Source: Haloarcula halobia (GTDB lineage Archaea; Halobacteriota; Halobacteria; Halobacteriales; Haloarculaceae). Taken from it: a stretch of 64,000 nt of DNA. The first letter of the stretch is position 1. Every line of letters starts with the position of its first letter. A model generated the notes under the pieces. It made no database searches and was not told where the DNA came from. It saw only the letters and a program-made list of their open reading frames with translations. The position numbers and the translations under genes were made by a program. Where the stretch lies: contig NZ_CP119787.1 of NCBI RefSeq assembly GCF_029338255.1, positions 2,170,001-2,234,000 of the forward strand, in the 5' to 3' direction. Below, piece after piece: positions 62,623-64,000 of this stretch.

Positions 62623-62958
62623 ATGACCGAACGAGCAGTCTACATCCAGCGGCTCGACCCCGACCGGCGAGACGAGTACGTCACGGCCCACGAGGACGTA
62701 CCCGAGGGAGTGACAGACGCGATGGAGCGGGGTGGCGTCGAGGCGTTCGAACTCTACCTCAGAGACGACATCGCGGTCTGTATCCTCGAGTGTGCGGACG
62801 TAGAGGAGTACCTCGAGGCCGTCGACGGGGACGAGGCGGTCGCCGAGTGGGAGCGCCACACCGGTCAGTTCAAGCGGGAGGGCGTCGACCCCGACGCCGA
62901 CCCCGAGTCCGGCATCCCGTTCATGGACCGTATCTGGCGGTTCGAACCGGAGGACTGA
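62623..62958 (+). CDS. rhaM: L-rhamnose mutarotase family protein (RhaM/DUF718)
   Basis: A 111-residue protein: AVYIQRLDPDRRDEYVTAHEDVPEGV matches the RhaM start with its catalytic histidine (H23), then FELYLRDDIAVCILECADVEEYLE and the end GIPFMDRIWRFEPED. RhaM interconverts alpha and beta anomers of L-rhamnose (some members act on L-fucose), speeding entry into the pathway. It is divergent from uxuA. Its presence points to a 6-deoxyhexose as at least one substrate of the island. Confidence 0.88.
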   Translation: MTERAVYIQRLDPDRRDEYVTAHEDVPEGVTDAMERGGVEAFELYLRDDIAVCILECADVEEYLEAVDGDEAVAEWERHTGQFKREGVDPDADPESGIPFMDRIWRFEPED

Positions 62959-63064
62959 AAGCGGCCACCGACGGCGGACCCGACCCACAATACTGAGAGA
63001 GGTCGCCCGACTCGGCACCACTTTCGGCCCGACGGCGTCCTCACCATCTGGTAACGACCGGAGG

Positions 63065-63072
63065 TATTTTTT
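63065..63072 (+). promoter_or_regulatory. TATA-like element of the second UspA gene
   Basis: TATTTTTT lies 26-33 nt before the ATG at 63098. Confidence 0.5.
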
Positions 63073-63097
63073 CGGACCCCCGAGAACCACCACCCGT

Positions 63098-63553
63098 ATG
63101 GATACTTCGTTCGATACTCTCGTACTGGCCATCGGCCCACGTGACGACGACAGACTCGAAACGCTCGCACAGACGGTCCTCCAGGTCGCGAAACCGACCG
63201 GCGCGACGGTCATCCTCTCACACGTGTTCACCGGCGACGAGTTCAAGGAGTTCGCCCGGGAACTGGACTACCCCCGCGCCACGGAGGAAGACATCGACGA
63301 CATCGTCGACCGGCACAAGTCGGTCCGCTACATGGAGGACGTGTTCGACGAACACGACGTCGACTACGAGGTCGAGGGGTTCGTCGGCGACGCGGCCGAG
63401 AAGCTGGTCGACCTCGCCGATAAGCGCGGGGCGGACCGCGTCGTCATCTCCGGCCGGACGCGAACGCCGGTCGGGAAAGCCGTCTTCGGGAGCACGTCAC
63501 AGACGGTCCTGCTCGACGCGCCCTGTCCCGTCACCTACGTCAAGCCCAACTGA
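63098..63553 (+). CDS. Universal stress protein-like UspA protein
   Basis: A 151-residue UspA domain: FDTLVLAIGPRDDDRLETLAQTVLQVA at the start and VVISGRTRTPVGKAVFGSTSQTVL...PVTYV at the end, with the glycine-rich nucleotide loop G-x2-x-x-VGKAVFGS-type. The first phosphate-loop aspartate is replaced (AIGPRD instead of DGS), so nucleotide binding may be altered. It differs clearly from the UspA at 26508. Confidence 0.85.
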   Translation: MDTSFDTLVLAIGPRDDDRLETLAQTVLQVAKPTGATVILSHVFTGDEFKEFARELDYPRATEEDIDDIVDRHKSVRYMEDVFDEHDVDYEVEGFVGDAAEKLVDLADKRGADRVVISGRTRTPVGKAVFGSTSQTVLLDAPCPVTYVKPN

Positions 63554-63560
63554 GGCGCGC

Positions 63561-64000
63561 TCAGCCCCAGAGGTCGCCCTCGGGGTCGTAGCGGGCGTCC
63601 ATGATGCGGTCCCACTGCGCGTCCGAGAGATCGACGTCGGCGGCGGCCACGTTCTCCTCGAGCTGCTCGGGCGTCCGGGCGCCGACGATGGGGACACAGG
63701 TGAACTCGTCCCAGTCCATCACCCAGCGCAACGCCACCTGAGCGGGCGTCGCGTCCACCTCGTCGGCGACGGTGCGGACCGCCTCGAGGACCTTCCAGCC
63801 CCGCTCGGAGGCGTACCAGTCGCCGAAGAAGTCGTCGAAGCTCCCGCGTGCGCCGTCGGGGGCCTCGACGGCCTCGGGGCCGTCGGGGTCGGCCCGCTCG
63901 TACTTCCCGGTGAGGAAACCGCCGGCCAGCGGCGAGTAGTTACAGACCGCGAGGTCCTGGTCCGCACAGACCTCGAGGTACTCTTTCACGTCCTCGTAGT
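63561..64000 (-). CDS. Aldo/keto reductase, C-terminal part (runs off the window)
   Basis: The minus frame is open to the window edge. It reads ...YEDVKEYLEVCADQDLAVCNYSPLAGGFLTGKY, then EVDATPAQVALRWVMDWDEFTCVPIVGARTPEQLEENVAAAD, given here in pieces: TPAQVALRWV, CVPIVGARTPEQLEEN. These are the late beta-strands and NADPH-binding loop of aldo/keto reductases of the YajO/Tas type. The active-site tyrosine lies beyond the window. Confidence 0.88.
   Translation of the reverse strand, partial: YEDVKEYLEVCADQDLAVCNYSPLAGGFLTGKYERADPDGPEAVEAPDGARGSFDDFFGDWYASERGWKVLEAVRTVADEVDATPAQVALRWVMDWDEFTCVPIVGARTPEQLEENVAAADVDLSDAQWDRIMDARYDPEGDLWG

Overview
The window is chromosomal DNA of a haloarchaeon (class Halobacteria). 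The evidence is high GC, very acidic predicted proteins, and AT-rich TATA boxes placed 24-34 nt ahead of start codons with little or no leader. It also carries families restricted to or typical of this group: HalOD1, Bat-type HTH, DUF5794/DUF5795, a CDC48 ATPase, an archaetidylserine synthase and an intron-containing tRNA-Trp. The genus cannot be fixed from the sequence.

Layout. 1-11 kb is core and housekeeping: a VOC protein, an MBL-like protein, a JAMM-like protein, an M24 peptidase, an HTTM-DCC membrane fusion with a partner protein, aroA, three regulators, aroC and a Fe-S uracil-DNA glycosylase. 11-14 kb is a putative restriction-modification block: two DNA methyltransferases and a small ExK-containing protein that may be the nuclease. 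14-27 kb is a looser accessory region. It holds scattered small zinc-finger and membrane proteins, a CBS protein, a PPOX protein, a secreted beta-helix protein, a UspA protein and several decayed genes, with long gene-poor gaps. It ends at the 3' end of tRNA-Trp.

27-42 kb is core again: tRNA-Trp with an intron that encodes its own C/D methylation guide, DUF5795/DUF5794, guaB, GNAT, tRNA-Lys beside a partial tRNA copy, an RCK-DHH protein, a PRC-barrel protein, thioredoxin, pssA, an alpha/beta hydrolase, an Hsp20-like protein coupled to cdc48, a DUF420 protein and a zincin.

42-63 kb is a sugar and sugar-acid catabolic island. It contains an aldehyde dehydrogenase of the alpha-ketoglutarate-semialdehyde type, two closely related enolase-superfamily acid-sugar dehydratases facing away from each other around an SDR plus a lactonase-like amidohydrolase, and a Gfo6-like D-xylose dehydrogenase. 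It also has an IclR regulator, a PfkB sugar kinase, an FSA/TalC-type aldolase, a second SDR, an SMP-30 lactonase, a mannonate dehydratase (UxuA), an L-rhamnose mutarotase family protein (RhaM) and two complete CUT2-type ABC sugar importers. Together these suggest uptake of pentoses, deoxyhexoses or hexuronates, oxidation to a lactone, ring opening, dehydration to a 2-keto-3-deoxy acid and entry into central metabolism. Two remnants, a truncated MBL-fold lactonase and a truncated and frameshifted Gfo/Idh oxidoreductase, show that the island has been rearranged. The window closes with a UspA protein and part of an aldo/keto reductase.
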